DNA of 64,000 nucleotides, from the NCBI GenBank assembly GCA_023430975.1, contig JAEYYB010000172.1:54215-118214 (forward strand), given 5' to 3'. Below, in pieces: positions 63,180 through 64,000 of this stretch. Both the position numbers and the translations under genes were made by a program. A model generated the notes under the pieces. That model searched no databases. It was given only the letters and a program-made list of their open reading frames with translations, and was not told where the DNA came from. Each line of letters starts with the position of its first letter. Position 1 is the stretch's first letter. This stretch comes from Bacillota bacterium (GTDB lineage: Bacteria; Bacillota; Clostridia; Acetivibrionales; DSM-2933).

Positions 63180-63386
63180 TTAACCACAATCTTTATATTT
63201 GGTGTCCATTAAATTTATATCGCTGTAGGGCGATTTGATTTCTCTGGGGCTATTTTTCTGTGATTTTTTTACAACGCTTATTCTAATTACGCATAAATAG
63301 CGAAGAAAAAGAATCGTTAATATAATCCCTAAAACAGTTCCTACAGTAATTCCCTCTAAAAAAGCTAGTAACATTTTTTTCACCAT
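63180..63386 (-). CDS. small one-TM membrane protein
   Basis: 68 aa. One hydrophobic helix (FLEGITVGTVLGIILTILFL) then a basic, polar tail (KKSQKNSPREIKSPYSD). Ribosome binding site weak, and the start could be ATG 63386 or an internal ATG five codons in. No family recognised; convergent with nadE. Confidence 0.5.
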   Translation of the reverse strand: MVKKMLLAFLEGITVGTVLGIILTILFLRYLCVIRISVVKKSQKNSPREIKSPYSDINLMDTKYKDCG

Positions 63387-63419
63387 TTATCTTAAGTATA
63401 AAATTATTTGTTTTTTGCC

Positions 63420-63518
63420 ATATTAAAAGCGATAAATCTCTTACATTTGTTTGTCGAAAATCCCATTAAATCATTTGTTATTTGTTCCGCCAAATGTAAG
63501 ATTATTGACACTTTTAAT
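63420..63518. repeat. family A palindromic repeat
   Basis: Full copy with ATTAAAAGCGATAAATCTCT left end and GATTATTGACACTTTTAAT right end; loop CCCATTAAATC has diverged. Confidence 0.8.
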
Positions 63519-63653
63519 TTATTATAAGTGACTAATCGTAAATTTGATAGTATTTTATATTATGTTAGCCAGCTGCATATATATTTTAACATTATTCAAC
63601 AAAAAGAGAAATACTTTTATTGTAATTTTTTATATATTTTATATTAATTATAC

Positions 63654-63856
63654 TATATTAAAAGTGATAAATCTATTACATTTATCTGTCGCAAATCTAT
63701 AAAATCAGTTAATCTTGCTATTTGTCTATCACAAAATAACGTTAAAACGTTTGTTATTTTGCTCTGCCAAATATAAGATTAATACTGATTTTAATTATGT
63801 TGAGCCGTTTGTTATTTGCTCCGCCAAATGTAAGATTATTAACACTTTTGATATTA
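63654..63856. repeat. nested family A repeat
   Basis: An outer A copy (AAAAGTGATAAATCTATTAC ... GATTATTAACACTTTT) is split by an inner copy whose own ends are AAAATCAGTTAATCTT and AAGATTAATACTGATTTT. The inner loop is AACGTTAAAACG. Confidence 0.85.
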
Positions 63857-63903
63857 GAAAATGTCGATATAATAAAAAGGTTAAATGAAAAAGTAAAATC
63901 CAC

Positions 63904-64000
63904 TTTGTAAGATTAAAATCCATCCCCTTTAGAAAATTTAGTGATTTTTCTAAAAGAGGTGGATTTTTTATGCGGGTAAATTGTTGTTTTTCATTATTTT
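63904..64000 (+). other. hairpin and possible gene start running off the window
   Basis: TTTAGAAAA/TTTTCTAAA hairpin, then AAAGAGGTGG and ATG 63970, reading MRVNCCFSLF to the window end. Too short to identify. The layout echoes 28.59-28.66 kb. Confidence 0.3.

Noticed and set aside
151..63856. CRISPR array
   Set aside because: Family A copies are kilobases apart, ~100 bp long, palindromic and without regular spacers.

Overview
The window looks like chromosomal DNA of a low-GC, endospore-forming, cellulosome-type member of the Clostridia, probably in or near the Acetivibrio/Pseudobacteroides/Ruminiclostridium group. This is an inference from several signs: the mreBCD-pbp2-minCDE-mgsA-spoIVFA-spoIVFB gene order, AT-rich intergenic DNA with strong GGAGG ribosome binding sites, a valine-type T-box leader, Thr/Pro-rich linkers, copper amine oxidase N-terminal-like and S-layer-homology (SLH) modules, and a decayed two-repeat dockerin whose INMAD-type repeats resemble cellulosomal dockerins. 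No tRNA, rRNA, CRISPR array or complete insertion sequence was seen.

Layout. 1-11.7 kb: an unrecognised 319-aa protein, then a shape, division and sporulation block: maf, mreB, mreC, mreD, PBP2, minC, minD, minE, an mgsA with an altered active-site loop, spoIVFA and spoIVFB. 11.8-19.8 kb: metF (minus), a TadE/G-like protein with an NGS-repeat domain, a CHASE3 chemoreceptor (minus), a broken sugar-binding lipoprotein gene and a secreted beta-helix protein interrupted by a long Thr/Pro linker. 19.8-35.5 kb: a DnaA-box cluster, uvrB, a CPBP protease, citrate synthase and aconitase. Then comes a small gene graveyard (TetR tail, SLH tail, deleted C1 peptidase with beta-gamma-crystallin domains), three secreted proteins in a row and uvrA. 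35.9-46.5 kb: a DUF47/Pit phosphate uptake pair, a ClpE-like unfoldase, a membrane-anchored agmatine/peptidyl-arginine deiminase homologue, a PhoR/PhoB-type two-component pair, an amidase-like protein and an orphan cheW. 46.8-52.2 kb: argJ and a compact signalling island: an HTH-like protein, an HTH-like/FHA fusion, a Ser/Thr kinase with a sensor-like C-terminal region, and a one-TM acidic protein. 52.8-64 kb: T-box, a small membrane protein, valS, an MMPL transporter, a NifB-like radical SAM protein, the dockerin remnant, nadE and a small membrane protein.

The intergenic regions carry several families of short palindromic elements. Family A (about 100 bp, AAAAGTG...CACTTTT ends, CGAACGGTTCAACGGG-like loop) has about ten copies including fragments, some nested or recombined. 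Families B (arms ACTTCCGCT/AGCGGAAGT), C (AGATACCGAACTG/CAGTTCGGTATCT) and D (two small hairpins) are also dispersed, and there is a single 149-bp MITE-like element at 52.6 kb. These repeats explain most of the long gene-free stretches and several spurious upstream start codons.

The most promising under-described items are the kinase/FHA/HTH island with its operator-like divergent promoter region, the nested palindromic repeats, and the DnaA-box cluster away from any visible oriC genes.
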